The notes beneath the pieces are model-generated. The model was not told where the DNA came from, searched no databases, and worked only from the letters and a program-made list of their open reading frames with translations. Source: Bacteroidota bacterium (GTDB lineage: Bacteria; Bacteroidota; Bacteroidia; 2-12-FULL-35-15). Taken from it: a DNA stretch of 64,000 nt. Positions 40,903 to 50,659 of this stretch are shown piece by piece. The stretch spans positions 87,907-151,906 of the forward strand of contig JAOQAG010000008.1 of the NCBI GenBank assembly GCA_025963715.1, written 5' to 3'. Numbering within the stretch: position 1 is the stretch's first letter; every line of letters begins with the position of its first letter. The translations under genes were made by a program, and so were the position numbers.

Positions 40903-43900
40903 ATGAAAAAGAATTTCTACTCATTATTTCTATCGGTTGCATTGCTGAATACCGCTTCATTTGCGCAAACCGGCACACACTTCAACGACGGATACATTAC
41001 CGTATACAAAGCAACATCTGCATCGGCGCTTACCAATACAGGAACAGCAATTGTTGCAGAAGAATATAATACGACAACACCAGCACAAGCTGCTCCCAAT
41101 TTCAGTGTGGCCATTCCGACTGCCAGCGGAAATAAATTAGTTGTGTCGGGAACAGCAACAGCATCCGGCGGAATTTCCCGCTCGGAGAACGGCAGGTATT
41201 TATTGATGCCGGGATACAATGGTTTGGTTGGTGACGCCAATTCTACGTTCACTACCAACGGCGCCGTGCGTACCATCAATGCATCCGGAACAGTGGGTGC
41301 AGGAATTGCTGCAGGCGGAACGCTCTGGCTATCGAGCAGTAACAATTTAAGAGGCGCTACCAGCGATGACGGAACCAATTACTGGATCTCCGGGAACGGT
41401 GTGGGCGTGCAAACTTCCAGCAATGGAACAACCATCACTACGGTTTCTGCTACCAGCACCAACAACCGCGATGTGGTTATTTATAACGGGCAATTGTATT
41501 TAACAACCGGTGCCGGATCGCAGGGAATTTATGCCGTGGGTACGGGAAAACCGGTTACCAGCGGGCAAACAAGCACACGTTTATTTGTGCCTACCAATAC
41601 AGATCCATACGCTTTTTCTATCAGTCCCGACGGGAAAACCATTTATTATGTGGCTGCATCCGGCGGTGGAATTTACAGAAGCACTTTTAACGGAACTGTA
41701 TGGACAGGTGGAACACAGATCTTCAGTGGAACCGGTTATACTGGTTTAGCGGTTGACTGGAACAATTATACATTTAATACAGCTGCTGCAAACGGCGCGC
41801 GTATTTTTGCCTGCAACCCTTCCACGATCGTTGCTGCAAACGATAATGGAACTATCACTACAACCACTACTATTTTAAGGACCGAGCCGGTAACAGCAAA
41901 TAATGCATTCCGCCAGATCACCTTTTCTCCTTCCAAACAAAGCGTGAGCCTGGGTACCAACAGCCCGGTTGCAGGTACTATCAATACTTCCACAGCTGAT
42001 GCAGTTTTGTTTCAATTCAATTTAAGTGCTGACGAAGGAAATTCAACATTAAAAAAATTAATTTTAAATCAGTCGGGGACAGCTACCATTGGCGTAGGAA
42101 ACGACATCAGCAATTTTAAGCTGATCGAAGATGCAAACAACAACGGAGTAGCGGATGCAGGCGAATTAGCTGCAGTATTTGCTAACGGAACTGTTGCGGG
42201 CTCTAACATTACATTCAGTAATATTAATCTTGCTGCTTATATTAACGAAGGTGCATCCAAAAATTTTATTGTTACAGGAGATCTTGCTGCAACGGCAACC
42301 GTCGCACACACATTTATTCCGGCAATTGTTTCAGATAAAATACTGAACGGTATAAATTATTCCAGCAATATCAGCAATGCCGGAGGGAGCTGGATCAATA
42401 TTGGCGCAACGCCACCAACAGGAAATACATTAACGATCAATGCACCGGCGTCCACCAATTTTACATTGGGAAATATCGTAGTAGTAAAAACCACCGGCTC
42501 TGTTTCCAAAGCAGGATCGGCTGTAACGCTGAATGAATATACCACCGGCGGAGCACCAACGATATCCATCGCGATCCCGGCTACAGGTGCTACACCTTTG
42601 CAAATGGCAGCAGGTTCGGGCGGGTCCGAAGGTTTTTTAACACGCAACACCAATGGTACGGCATTAACGTTGGCCGGATATTCAACCGATACAGCATCCA
42701 TTGCAGATATTACAGTAACCGCATCCAACCTGGTGCCACGCGTTATTTTTAAAGTGGATGGCACAGGTGCGTATACACAAATAGGATCAAGCAATACAAA
42801 TTACACAGGTAACGACATTCGCGGTGCTATCTCCGATGGTACTAATTACTGGGCTTTCGGAGCTTCTGTTGCAGGAGTGGACGGAATTGATTATTACGGA
42901 CCTTCCGCAGCAACAGCATTAGGTATCAGCTCCAAAGCTTATGGCTTGCAAATTTTTAACGGACAAATTTATTTCTCCACGCAAAAAGTAGTTGCGGGCG
43001 TTACTCCTAATTTCGGGATCTATGCACTGGGAACCGGAATGCCGATCAGCGGAAGCGGCACACCTGTAATGGTTATCAATACAGGATCGGCAACACCTAC
43101 TGATTTTTCTTTCAACCCGGGTGGAACTATTTGTTACATCGCCATCAATTTAAATACACCTGCTGGCGGGATCCAGAAATGGGTAAAAACTGCAGGCACC
43201 TGGAACATTGCTTACACACTGGGAACTGGTGTAACAAATATTGGTGCATACGGATTGGTAGTGGATTATTCGGGAAGCAACCCGGTGATCTACGCAAGTA
43301 CATTTGAAGCAGGCACTACCGGCAACCGCATTATTAAAATTACAGATACAGGCGCAGCTTCCACAGCAGGAACACTAATAGCTTCAACGCCTAATACATT
43401 TTTTCACGGTGTGGCTTTTGCACCTTCCACAACCTGCGTAGCTGCAGCACAACCTGCTGCATTTACAGCAAGCGCGGATACAGTGTACAACGGACAAAAC
43501 AGTGTAACGTATACCGTACCAAATGATGCTTCTGTATTTTATACATGGAGCTACAGCGGAACCGGCGCTACCATTCACGGAAATGGTAACAGCGTAACGA
43601 TTGACTTTTCGGTATCGGCAACAAGCGGTATGTTAAACGTGATCGCTACCAATGCCTGCGGAACAAGCAGCGCTACTACAAAAAATGTAAGCATGCTTCC
43701 TTTACCCGGAACGATGCGCATTACAGAGTACATGTACAACGGCAGCGGATCGGGTGCAGGAGAATTTGTTGAATTTACAAACGTGGGTACCACGCCTGTA
43801 AACATGGCGGGATGGAGCTTTGACGATAACAGCCGTACAGCGGGATCACAATCGCTAAGCGGATTTGGAACGGTACAACCGGGCGAATCGGTTGTATTTA

Positions 43901-46900
43901 CAGATGTAACCGCATCGGCTTTCCGCAGCAACTGGGCTTTATGTTCGGGCATAAAAGTAATTGGCGGCAACTCCAATAACCTTGGCCGCGAAGATGAAAT
44001 TAATTTATACAATTCATCTAATACATTGATAGACCGCCTGACATACGGCGATCAAACATATTCGGTAGGATCGATCCGGACAACTGCTGTGAGCGGTTGG
44101 GTAAATGCTGCAGGTTTAGGAAATAACATTATTACTGATTGGACCTTATCAGCAGTGGCAGATGCGGAAGCATCGTATACATCCGGCGCAGGAGAGATCG
44201 GCAGTCCGGGAAAAAGCAGCAGAGCCATTGTTGCATATAACCCGTGTTTGGTTACTAACGGTTCGCCAACCATTGTGATGAACGTGAGCAGCACTACCAA
44301 TTATATTGATAATGCAGTAACTGTAGCGCCAACAAGCCCGTTCCCGGTTAGTGCTGTGATCAGTGATCCGACAGATCCTGCAAAAACACTGGGTATTGAT
44401 TTTACGATCAACGATGCGGAAACAGTTGCAGATAGTTTAACAATAACGGCAACAAGCAGCAATACAGGGGTGGTTCCGAATGCAAACATCAGCATTAGCG
44501 GAAGCAGCGCAAACAGAAATATTAAAATTATACCGATCGGTATCGGGTATGCAACTATTACAATAATTGTATCTGACGGAACAACCAATACATCTTATTT
44601 ATTGAGCTACGCAGCATCGGCTGCATCGGCAACACCGGCGGCTACTTTCTGGCACACGGGAATGTCTGACGGTTCGGATGGGTTTGCGCTGGATGATAAT
44701 TATTACATCAGTGCCGATGACGAATTGGATGTGTTGAATGTGTATTCACGTGCTGCATCGGGCTTACCGTTTGTATCCTACGATTATTCTTCCAACTTAG
44801 CTTTACCGGACCCAACCAAGCCGGAAGTGGATGTGGAAGCGGCAACCGGAAGCCCGGCTACGCCTGATAAAGTATATTGGTTAGGTTCCATGAGCAATGG
44901 AAAAGCGCCATTCAATGATAAGCCAAACAGGAACCGCATTTTTGCAACCACGCATACAGGCACGGGAGCAAGCACTGCGTTTACGTTTGCCGGATATTAC
45001 GGAAATTTAAGACAAAGCTTAATTACCTGGGGTGATGCGCACGGGTACAATTTTACAGCAAGTGCAGCAGCAGGTGTGGATTCAAAAACAGTGAGCGGCT
45101 TTGCTGCAGAAGGAATGGTTTTCGGGCCGGACAATACTACTTTGTACATTGCATTCAGAGCGCCATTGGTGCCGGTTGCCACTCGTACAAAAGCAGTAAT
45201 TGCACCGATCGTAAATTTTGAAACATGGTTCAACAATGGCTCACCGGTGGGTAACCCGGTGTTTGGATCACCAATTGAACTGGACCTGGGCGGAAGAGGT
45301 TTCCGCGATCTGACACGTTTATCAAATGGTACATATATTATTGTTGCCGGTAATCCGGCTGGCAGTCCGCTTACCAGCGCGATCTACAAATGGACCGGAA
45401 ATGCAGCGGATGCACCGATCATGATAACGACTGCCGCAGATGGTTTGCTGAACCTGGAAGGTGTGATGCCTGTAAATACTGCAGGACATTTAGACCTGAA
45501 TAAATTACAGGTGATCAGCGATGGCGGTGATGAGGATTTGTATGCTGACGGAAACGAAGCAAAAGATTTTAATGATCTTATTTTGAGAAAATTCAGATCG
45601 GATAATCTAACGGCGATCGACCTTTGTATGACTTCTACCGGTGATACAACGGTAACGGCTTGTAACAATTTTACATGGCATGGTATTACCTATTCTACAT
45701 CGGGAACGCCAACGCATTTAATGACGGGCGTTGCGGGTTGCGATTCGGTAGTAACACTTCATTTAACGATCAACACATTGCCTGCAAATACTGTAACAGC
45801 AAACAGTGCAACTACTTTTTGCCAGGGTGATTCGGTAACGTTTACAACGGTTGCCGGAAATAATTACCAATGGCAATTGAATGGCAGCGATATTAGCGGC
45901 GCTGTTTCAAATTTTTACACAGCACACGCTGCCGGAAATTATTCGGTGATCGTGACCAGTGCCAGCAGCTGCGTAAATACATCATCCGCACAAACAGTAA
46001 CGGTAAATGCATTGCCGGACAACAGTGTAACGGCAGGTAGTGCAACAACATTCTGTGCCGGTGGATCGGTAACGTTTACAGCTGCAACAGGAAATAGCTA
46101 TCAATGGCAATTGAATGGAAGCAATATTGGCGGTGCTACCGCAAACGCTTATACAGCAAATGCTTCGGGAAATTATTCAGTGGTGGTTACCAATGCAAGC
46201 ACGTGTATAAATACATCAAACGCACAAATAGTAACGGTAAATGTATTGCCTGATAACAGTGTAACAGCAGGTAGTGCAACAACATTCTGTGCCGGTGGAT
46301 CGGTAACGTTTACAGCTGCAACAGGAAATAGCTATCAATGGCAATTGAATGGAAGTGATATTGGCGGTGCTACCGCAAACATGTATACAGCAAATGCTTC
46401 CGGAAATTATTCGGTAGTGGTTACCAATGCAAGCACGTGTACAAACACATCATCCGCACAAACGGTAACGGTAAATGCATTGCCTGATAACAGTGTAACA
46501 GTGAGTGGTGCAACTACTTTCTGCCAGGGCGATTCGGTTATTTTAACAGCTGCAAACGGATTAAATTATCAGTGGATGCTGAACGGCATTAACATAACAG
46601 GCGCTACTGCGGATACATATACTGCTGCTGCAAATGGAAATTATAGTGTAACGGTAAGCAACGCTACCTGCCCGGATACATCAGCAGTTACAAGCGTTAC
46701 AGTAAACGCATTGCCATCACAACCGGTGATCACACAAGTGGGTAATACGTTAACAAGCACTGCAGCTAGCGGCTACCAGTGGTATTACAACGGGGCGATC
46801 ATCAGCGGTGCTACCTCACAAACGTACGAGGCTGCACTGGATGGAAATTACATGGTAGTGGCATCAAACACTGCAGGCTGCGAAGCTGCATCGGATACAT

Positions 46901-47199
46901 TGCTGGTAACGGTAACCGGAATTGCTTCACTGGAAGCGGCAAACAGTCTGAATATTTATCCAAATCCTTATGCAGGATCTACTTCCATACAATTAACACT
47001 GGCGGATAATGCCATGGTAACAATGGAAGTATATTCCATGATCGGTGAAAAAGTACAAACACTTGCTGCACAAAATTATTCAGCCGGAACGTATACGTTT
47101 ACATTCGGTGCGAAACAACAAGGATATGCAGGCGGTGTGTATTTTGTAAAAACAACAATCAACGGAAGTGTAAAAGTGAATAGGATAGTTGAAAACTAG
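40903..47199 (+). CDS. Giant T9SS surface protein with LTD and DUF3616-like domains
   Basis: A 2098-residue secreted protein. After the signal peptide (to SFAQ), two related beta-propeller-like regions (about 20-330 and 520-850) each contain the words ...LRGATSDDGTNYW / DIRGAISDGTNYW and IYAVGTGKPV / IYALGTGMPI. A lamin-tail (LTD) domain sits at about 930-1106 (MRITEYMYNGSGSGAGEFVE), a DUF3616-like region at about 1245-1565 (GFAAEGMVFGPDNTTLYIAF), four 78-residue Ig-like repeats at about 1620-1930 (SYQWQLNGS), and a type A sorting domain at 2011-2098. The combination suggests a surface hydrolase or adhesin. A weak Pho-type promoter lies upstream. Confidence 0.85.
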   Translation: MKKNFYSLFLSVALLNTASFAQTGTHFNDGYITVYKATSASALTNTGTAIVAEEYNTTTPAQAAPNFSVAIPTASGNKLVVSGTATASGGISRSENGRYLLMPGYNGLVGDANSTFTTNGAVRTINASGTVGAGIAAGGTLWLSSSNNLRGATSDDGTNYWISGNGVGVQTSSNGTTITTVSATSTNNRDVVIYNGQLYLTTGAGSQGIYAVGTGKPVTSGQTSTRLFVPTNTDPYAFSISPDGKTIYYVAASGGGIYRSTFNGTVWTGGTQIFSGTGYTGLAVDWNNYTFNTAAANGARIFACNPSTIVAANDNGTITTTTTILRTEPVTANNAFRQITFSPSKQSVSLGTNSPVAGTINTSTADAVLFQFNLSADEGNSTLKKLILNQSGTATIGVGNDISNFKLIEDANNNGVADAGELAAVFANGTVAGSNITFSNINLAAYINEGASKNFIVTGDLAATATVAHTFIPAIVSDKILNGINYSSNISNAGGSWINIGATPPTGNTLTINAPASTNFTLGNIVVVKTTGSVSKAGSAVTLNEYTTGGAPTISIAIPATGATPLQMAAGSGGSEGFLTRNTNGTALTLAGYSTDTASIADITVTASNLVPRVIFKVDGTGAYTQIGSSNTNYTGNDIRGAISDGTNYWAFGASVAGVDGIDYYGPSAATALGISSKAYGLQIFNGQIYFSTQKVVAGVTPNFGIYALGTGMPISGSGTPVMVINTGSATPTDFSFNPGGTICYIAINLNTPAGGIQKWVKTAGTWNIAYTLGTGVTNIGAYGLVVDYSGSNPVIYASTFEAGTTGNRIIKITDTGAASTAGTLIASTPNTFFHGVAFAPSTTCVAAAQPAAFTASADTVYNGQNSVTYTVPNDASVFYTWSYSGTGATIHGNGNSVTIDFSVSATSGMLNVIATNACGTSSATTKNVSMLPLPGTMRITEYMYNGSGSGAGEFVEFTNVGTTPVNMAGWSFDDNSRTAGSQSLSGFGTVQPGESVVFTDVTASAFRSNWALCSGIKVIGGNSNNLGREDEINLYNSSNTLIDRLTYGDQTYSVGSIRTTAVSGWVNAAGLGNNIITDWTLSAVADAEASYTSGAGEIGSPGKSSRAIVAYNPCLVTNGSPTIVMNVSSTTNYIDNAVTVAPTSPFPVSAVISDPTDPAKTLGIDFTINDAETVADSLTITATSSNTGVVPNANISISGSSANRNIKIIPIGIGYATITIIVSDGTTNTSYLLSYAASAASATPAATFWHTGMSDGSDGFALDDNYYISADDELDVLNVYSRAASGLPFVSYDYSSNLALPDPTKPEVDVEAATGSPATPDKVYWLGSMSNGKAPFNDKPNRNRIFATTHTGTGASTAFTFAGYYGNLRQSLITWGDAHGYNFTASAAAGVDSKTVSGFAAEGMVFGPDNTTLYIAFRAPLVPVATRTKAVIAPIVNFETWFNNGSPVGNPVFGSPIELDLGGRGFRDLTRLSNGTYIIVAGNPAGSPLTSAIYKWTGNAADAPIMITTAADGLLNLEGVMPVNTAGHLDLNKLQVISDGGDEDLYADGNEAKDFNDLILRKFRSDNLTAIDLCMTSTGDTTVTACNNFTWHGITYSTSGTPTHLMTGVAGCDSVVTLHLTINTLPANTVTANSATTFCQGDSVTFTTVAGNNYQWQLNGSDISGAVSNFYTAHAAGNYSVIVTSASSCVNTSSAQTVTVNALPDNSVTAGSATTFCAGGSVTFTAATGNSYQWQLNGSNIGGATANAYTANASGNYSVVVTNASTCINTSNAQIVTVNVLPDNSVTAGSATTFCAGGSVTFTAATGNSYQWQLNGSDIGGATANMYTANASGNYSVVVTNASTCTNTSSAQTVTVNALPDNSVTVSGATTFCQGDSVILTAANGLNYQWMLNGINITGATADTYTAAANGNYSVTVSNATCPDTSAVTSVTVNALPSQPVITQVGNTLTSTAASGYQWYYNGAIISGATSQTYEAALDGNYMVVASNTAGCEAASDTLLVTVTGIASLEAANSLNIYPNPYAGSTSIQLTLADNAMVTMEVYSMIGEKVQTLAAQNYSAGTYTFTFGAKQQGYAGGVYFVKTTINGSVKVNRIVEN

Positions 47200-47242
47200 T
47201 TTGTAGTTGGAAGTTCGTAGTTAGTAGACGGTAATAAACTTT

Positions 47243-47281
47243 AAGGGAAGGCTTTCTGGAAACAGGAGGCTTTCCCTCTTT
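47243..47281 (+). terminator. Probable terminator after the giant LTD gene
   Basis: GGGAAGGCTTTCTGG and its near complement CAGGAGGCTTTCCC form an imperfect stem followed by TCTTTT. Confidence 0.6.
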
Positions 47282-47282
47282 T

Positions 47283-47365
47283 AACACAGAGCGCACGGAG
47301 AAAAAAGAGGCGCACAGAGTTCTCTGCGAAACTCTCCTTTCCCTGTATCTCTGTGTTTACCTAAT
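47283..47365. repeat. AACACAGAG-family inverted repeat
   Basis: AACACAGAGCGCACGGAGAA at the left and TCTCTGTGTTTACC at the right, with internal CGCACAGAGTTCTCTGCG. Related words occur at 49270-49320 and 58960-59110. Confidence 0.65.
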
Positions 47366-47377
47366 CATCATAGAGAG

Positions 47378-47422
47378 TTAAAACCATCCTAAAACTATAA
47401 TAACTCCTCCCGCTTATTTTTG
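47378..47422 (+). promoter_or_regulatory. Promoter of the second LTD protein, possibly Pho-type
   Basis: TATTTTTG at 47415-47422 is an exact TAnnTTTG. TTAAA at 47378 and CTAAA at 47389 are 11 bp apart, and the second starts 26 bp before the -7 box. The pentamers lack the final C of the stronger sites. Confidence 0.4.
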
Positions 47423-47455
47423 CTTTGTCAAACAGTTCTACTCAAAACACAAACA

Positions 47456-49111
47456 ATGCAAAAGCTACTCCTGCTCCCGCTTTTCCTTTTTATAGGTTTT
47501 CATTCCATGGCTCAACAAGTGGTGGTGAATGAATATTTTAATGCTGCCGATCAGCGCGATGAATGGACGGAGCTGCTGGTGATCAGCGACAATGTGGATA
47601 TGCGTGGCTGGAGCATCCGCGATAATAATGGCAGCCAGACTTCCTGGCAACCAGGCGTTACGTTTTCGAATGATGCACTCTGGAATAATTTGCGGGCGGG
47701 CACTATTATTATTTTGTGGCACCGCATTACATCGTCCAGTAATACAGCACATACAACGGATGTGAATAAAGCTGACGGATACATTGAAATTAACGTACAG
47801 AATGCTACTTATTTCTCGGGCGGCTCATTTGGATCATCACCCGGCTGGGCCGGAAACTCACTGAACGTAGCAGGTGGCGGCGATGTGATCGAACTGCTGA
47901 ATGCGGGCGGTACACACGTGCATGCGCTGGGACATATGAGCTCGCCGGGATCCAACTGGACGGCATTACCGACACCAAAATTAAATCATGCCAATAGCGC
48001 CAGCTCCGGCGATGCCATTTATGCTTGTCCCGGCGCCACTCTTAGCGATTACAACGGGCCCGGCACCGGAAATAATTTCACCTCCAAAAATGACATCACA
48101 ACCACCTTCGGATTGCCGAATACCTGCGGTGCAAGTGCCAACGGCAACACTGTGTATACTAATTCCCTACGCGAGCCTTCCATTACTTCGCAAACAATTA
48201 CGCCGGGCACCGCTCTTCCGGGCGACATTACATTTTCCTGGACGGCTGCAACAGATGCCAATCCCGGCGATCATACAACCGGTTACATGATCCTGAGAAA
48301 CACCAGTAATACTTTTACTGCTCCTTCAGATGGCACTACATACACGGTTGGCAGCACGCTCGGAAGCGCTACCGTGATCACGGAAATAAATTCATCTGCT
48401 ACCGTTACATATACTGATAATACTGTAACTGCAGGCAATTGTTATTATTACCGTGTGTATGCGTTCCGTTACGGCACCGATAATCTCAACGGAAATAGTT
48501 TTGATGATTCAAGAGGAAGAGCTTACAACCAAACCAATTTTATTTTTGTGAATTGTCTGACAGTGCTGCCAATAGAGCTTTTGAGCTTTGATGCAAAAAC
48601 ACTGGACAATAAAGTGGATGTAAGCTGGAGCACTGCTTCCGAAACCAACAACGATTTTTTTACACTTGAACGCAGCGCGGATGCGATCAATTTTAATTCC
48701 GTTGCCACGATACAAGGCGCCGGTAACAGCACACAGTTATTGAATTACAGATATACTGATGAAGCGCCACTGGACGGCACATCGTATTACCGGTTGATGC
48801 AAACCGATTTTAACGGTACATCACATGTTTCAGAAATGGTGCCTGTTACTACCGGAACATTCAGCATATCCGCAGTATATCCCAATCCTGCAGATGATGC
48901 CCTGACCATCGATCTTCATTTTCCACAGGAAAGCAGCGTGGAAATAAGTGTAAAAAACATGTTGGGAATTACGTTACAGGTTACTGAATTTTCACAAAAA
49001 GAAGGAGATCAGTCCTGTACGTTACACCTGGCCTCTATCCCAAAAGGAATTTATTTGCTTTGCATTAAAAGCGGGGACAAGCTCTATCAAAACAAATTTA
49101 TAAAACAATAA
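47456..49111 (+). CDS. Secreted LTD-domain protein with T9SS sorting domain
   Basis: A 551-residue protein from the ATG at 47456 (MQKLLLLPLFLFIGFHSMAQ signal peptide). A lamin-tail domain occupies about 20-170 (VVVNEYFNAADQRDEWTELL, GDVIELLNAGG), a fibronectin-like segment follows at about 240-365, then the LPIELLSFDAKTLDNKVDVS module that often precedes sorting domains, and a type A sorting domain (AVYPNPADDALTIDLHF ... IPKGIYLLCIKSG) at the C-terminus. Ligand and activity are unknown. It shares the LTD with the preceding giant protein, suggesting a joint surface role. Confidence 0.85.
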   Translation: MQKLLLLPLFLFIGFHSMAQQVVVNEYFNAADQRDEWTELLVISDNVDMRGWSIRDNNGSQTSWQPGVTFSNDALWNNLRAGTIIILWHRITSSSNTAHTTDVNKADGYIEINVQNATYFSGGSFGSSPGWAGNSLNVAGGGDVIELLNAGGTHVHALGHMSSPGSNWTALPTPKLNHANSASSGDAIYACPGATLSDYNGPGTGNNFTSKNDITTTFGLPNTCGASANGNTVYTNSLREPSITSQTITPGTALPGDITFSWTAATDANPGDHTTGYMILRNTSNTFTAPSDGTTYTVGSTLGSATVITEINSSATVTYTDNTVTAGNCYYYRVYAFRYGTDNLNGNSFDDSRGRAYNQTNFIFVNCLTVLPIELLSFDAKTLDNKVDVSWSTASETNNDFFTLERSADAINFNSVATIQGAGNSTQLLNYRYTDEAPLDGTSYYRLMQTDFNGTSHVSEMVPVTTGTFSISAVYPNPADDALTIDLHFPQESSVEISVKNMLGITLQVTEFSQKEGDQSCTLHLASIPKGIYLLCIKSGDKLYQNKFIKQ

Positions 49112-49134
49112 AAAATCAAAATCATTTATTTAGT

Positions 49135-49260
49135 ATGAGAACATTTTTTGCAAAAAGATTAAAAAGAGAACGCGAGATCAATATTCATGAAATTGTTTTT
49201 TGGATCACTGCATTTTTTTCCATGTTGTTTTTGATCGTGCTGATCTTTCACCCGCTTTAA
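49135..49260 (+). CDS. 41-residue single-helix membrane protein
   Basis: The frame reads MRTFFAKRLKREREINIHEI, then one membrane helix (VFWITAFFSMLFLIVLIFHP) and a stop. A basic N-terminus and a single helix indicate an inner-membrane protein with its N-terminus in the cytoplasm. It begins 24 bp after the LTD protein stop and is followed by the terminator at 49302, so it sits inside a defined transcription unit. No family recognised. Its small size leaves some doubt. Confidence 0.55.
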   Translation: MRTFFAKRLKREREINIHEIVFWITAFFSMLFLIVLIFHPL

Positions 49261-49301
49261 CACAGCTTTAACACAGCTTTAACACAGAGGCCACGGAGAG
49301 A

Positions 49302-49348
49302 AAAAAGAGTTGCACGGAGAAAATATATTTCCCTGTGCAACTCTTTTT
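49302..49348 (+). terminator. Intrinsic terminator
   Basis: AAAAAGAGTTGCAC pairs with GTGCAACTCTTTTT, with a second short pairing (GGAG/TCCC) in the loop; the T tract is part of the right arm. The flanking TTAACACAGAGG word belongs to the AACACAGAG repeat family. Confidence 0.75.
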
Positions 49349-49386
49349 CTATCTACGATCAAAATATATTATTACATCGAATAAAC

Positions 49387-49414
49387 GGATCCCGCATCAA
49401 GTGCGGGATGACAG
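49387..49414. repeat. GTCATCCCG-family half repeat
   Basis: GGATCCCGCATCAAGTGCGG followed by GATGAC: one palindromic arm only. Confidence 0.65.
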
Positions 49415-49494
49415 TCAAAGGAAAAAATTGTACTTCGAATCAAACATAGTGTAAACACAGATTCGTAAAATTCGTTTCTGTTCGTTATCCGTAC

Positions 49495-50178
49495 CTAAAC
49501 TTCTAAACTATACCCGATCCCTTTGATGGTTTTGATATACCGCTCGCCCAATTTTTCGCGCAGTTTGCGGATATGTACATCAATGGTACGGTTTTTTGAA
49601 AAGATCTCGTAGCCCCAGATCAGCTGGGAAATTTCCTTACGGGTAAATACTTTTCGGGGAGAAGTAGCCAGCAGCGCCAGCAATTCAAATTCTTTGCGCG
49701 GTAATATAATTTCGTCGCCGTCTTTAAAGATCACGTAACGTTCCCTGTCGATGGTAAGTCCCGATACTTCCTTTTTTACGGACGAATCGGAATAGCCCAC
49801 ATGTCGCTTTAGCAACGCTTTTAACCGGCTTACCAATACGCGTGCTTTTACGGGCTTAATGATGTAATCATCGGCACCGGCATTAAATGCAGCGATCTGC
49901 GAATAATCTTCGTTGCGTTCGGTATGGAAAACAATGAGCGTATCGGCCAGCGTTTCATCTGCCCGCAATTCAATGCAAATATCAATGCCATCCAGCTCGG
50001 GCATGAGCAGATCCACGAGCACCATCTGCGGAAGCTCCTGCTTTGCAAGTGCAATGGCCTCGCGCGAAACGGAGGATGTAAAAACTATAAAACCTTCTGC
50101 TTTTAAAGCGGCTTCTGTTGTCGAAAGCACTTCCAGGTCTGCATCAATCACCAAAATTTTAAAACTAGCTGTCGTCAT
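49495..50178 (-). CDS. Orphan PhoB-like response regulator with altered acidic pocket
   Basis: A 227-residue OmpR/PhoB-type regulator, colinear with PhoB at 22578. Receiver residues: Asp12 is kept but the second pocket acid is Ala13 (VIDADLEV, compared with VDDEPD in PhoB); phospho-acceptor Asp56 (VLVDLLMPELDG), Thr86 and Lys108 are present. The winged-helix domain is well conserved (KEFELLALLATSPRKVFTRK, NRTIDVHIRKLREKLGERYI), so it probably reads similar DNA. No kinase gene adjoins it. Its own promoter carries the Pho-type repeat array at 50197-50252, placing it under phosphate control, perhaps as a modulator of PhoB. Confidence 0.88.
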   Translation of the reverse strand: MTTASFKILVIDADLEVLSTTEAALKAEGFIVFTSSVSREAIALAKQELPQMVLVDLLMPELDGIDICIELRADETLADTLIVFHTERNEDYSQIAAFNAGADDYIIKPVKARVLVSRLKALLKRHVGYSDSSVKKEVSGLTIDRERYVIFKDGDEIILPRKEFELLALLATSPRKVFTRKEISQLIWGYEIFSKNRTIDVHIRKLREKLGERYIKTIKGIGYSLEV

Positions 50179-50196
50179 TAAAGAATTATTAATGCG

Positions 50197-50252
50197 CTAA
50201 AGTACTTTTGTAATTGTGCTTTTACATTAAGGTAAGATTAACTTTACTTTAC
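50197..50252 (-). promoter_or_regulatory. Pho-box promoter of the orphan regulator
   Basis: On the minus strand GTAAA, TTAAT and TTAAT start at 50252, 50241 and 50230, 11 bp apart. TACTTTAG (50204-50197) starts 26 bp after the last and has one mismatch to TAnnTTTG. The same block can be read on the plus strand as TTAAG, TTAAC, TTACC. Confidence 0.65.
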
Positions 50253-50352
50253 CTTACGGGGATGATCTACTAATTACCAATTAATACGAATATACTAATC
50301 TGGATGATACTGTGTGTTAGATGTTTCTTTAACAATAATCTTTCTTCGGAGT

Positions 50353-50382
50353 TGTCATCCCGTGCCTGACACGGGATCTCAT
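50353..50382. repeat. GTCATCCCG-family half repeat
   Basis: TGTCATCCCGTGCCTGACAC then GGGATCTCAT: a single palindromic arm between divergent genes. Confidence 0.65.
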
Positions 50383-50423
50383 GCATGCATGCAGATCTAA
50401 AGCTATAGTTCTGTAATATTGCT

Positions 50424-50431
50424 TATATTTG
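50424..50431 (+). promoter_or_regulatory. Candidate -7 element of the small membrane protein and serpin-like operon
   Basis: TATATTTG is an exact TAnnTTTG match, 28 bp before the ATG at 50460. No in-phase TTAAC repeats precede it, so it does not look Pho-controlled. Confidence 0.5.
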
Positions 50432-50459
50432 AGTGAGCAGCTAATCTGCAATACAAACC

Positions 50460-50651
50460 ATGACAGAACAAAAACAACCAAGTCCTGCGGTAGGCTATTT
50501 TTTAATTGTGATCGGGATCCTTGGCATTGCAGCCCGCCTGTTCATAAGCTCGGGGAGTCTCTGGAGCACAGTAGCCATCGTTAAGTTAGTATTTTCCATT
50601 GCGGTGCTTGCATTTGGATTGTTTACGGTGTTTAAAAAAAGGCAATCATAG
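50460..50651 (+). CDS. Small two-helix membrane protein
   Basis: A 63-residue protein: a short polar N-terminus (MTEQKQPSP), helix one (AVGYFLIVIGILGIAARLFI), a short loop (SSGSLWS) and helix two (VAIVKLVFSIAVLAFGLFTV), ending FKKRQS. The basic C-terminus should be cytoplasmic. It lies 8 bp before the serpin-like gene, so the two are probably one operon. No family recognised. Confidence 0.65.
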   Translation: MTEQKQPSPAVGYFLIVIGILGIAARLFISSGSLWSTVAIVKLVFSIAVLAFGLFTVFKKRQS

Positions 50652-50659
50652 AAAATTCC

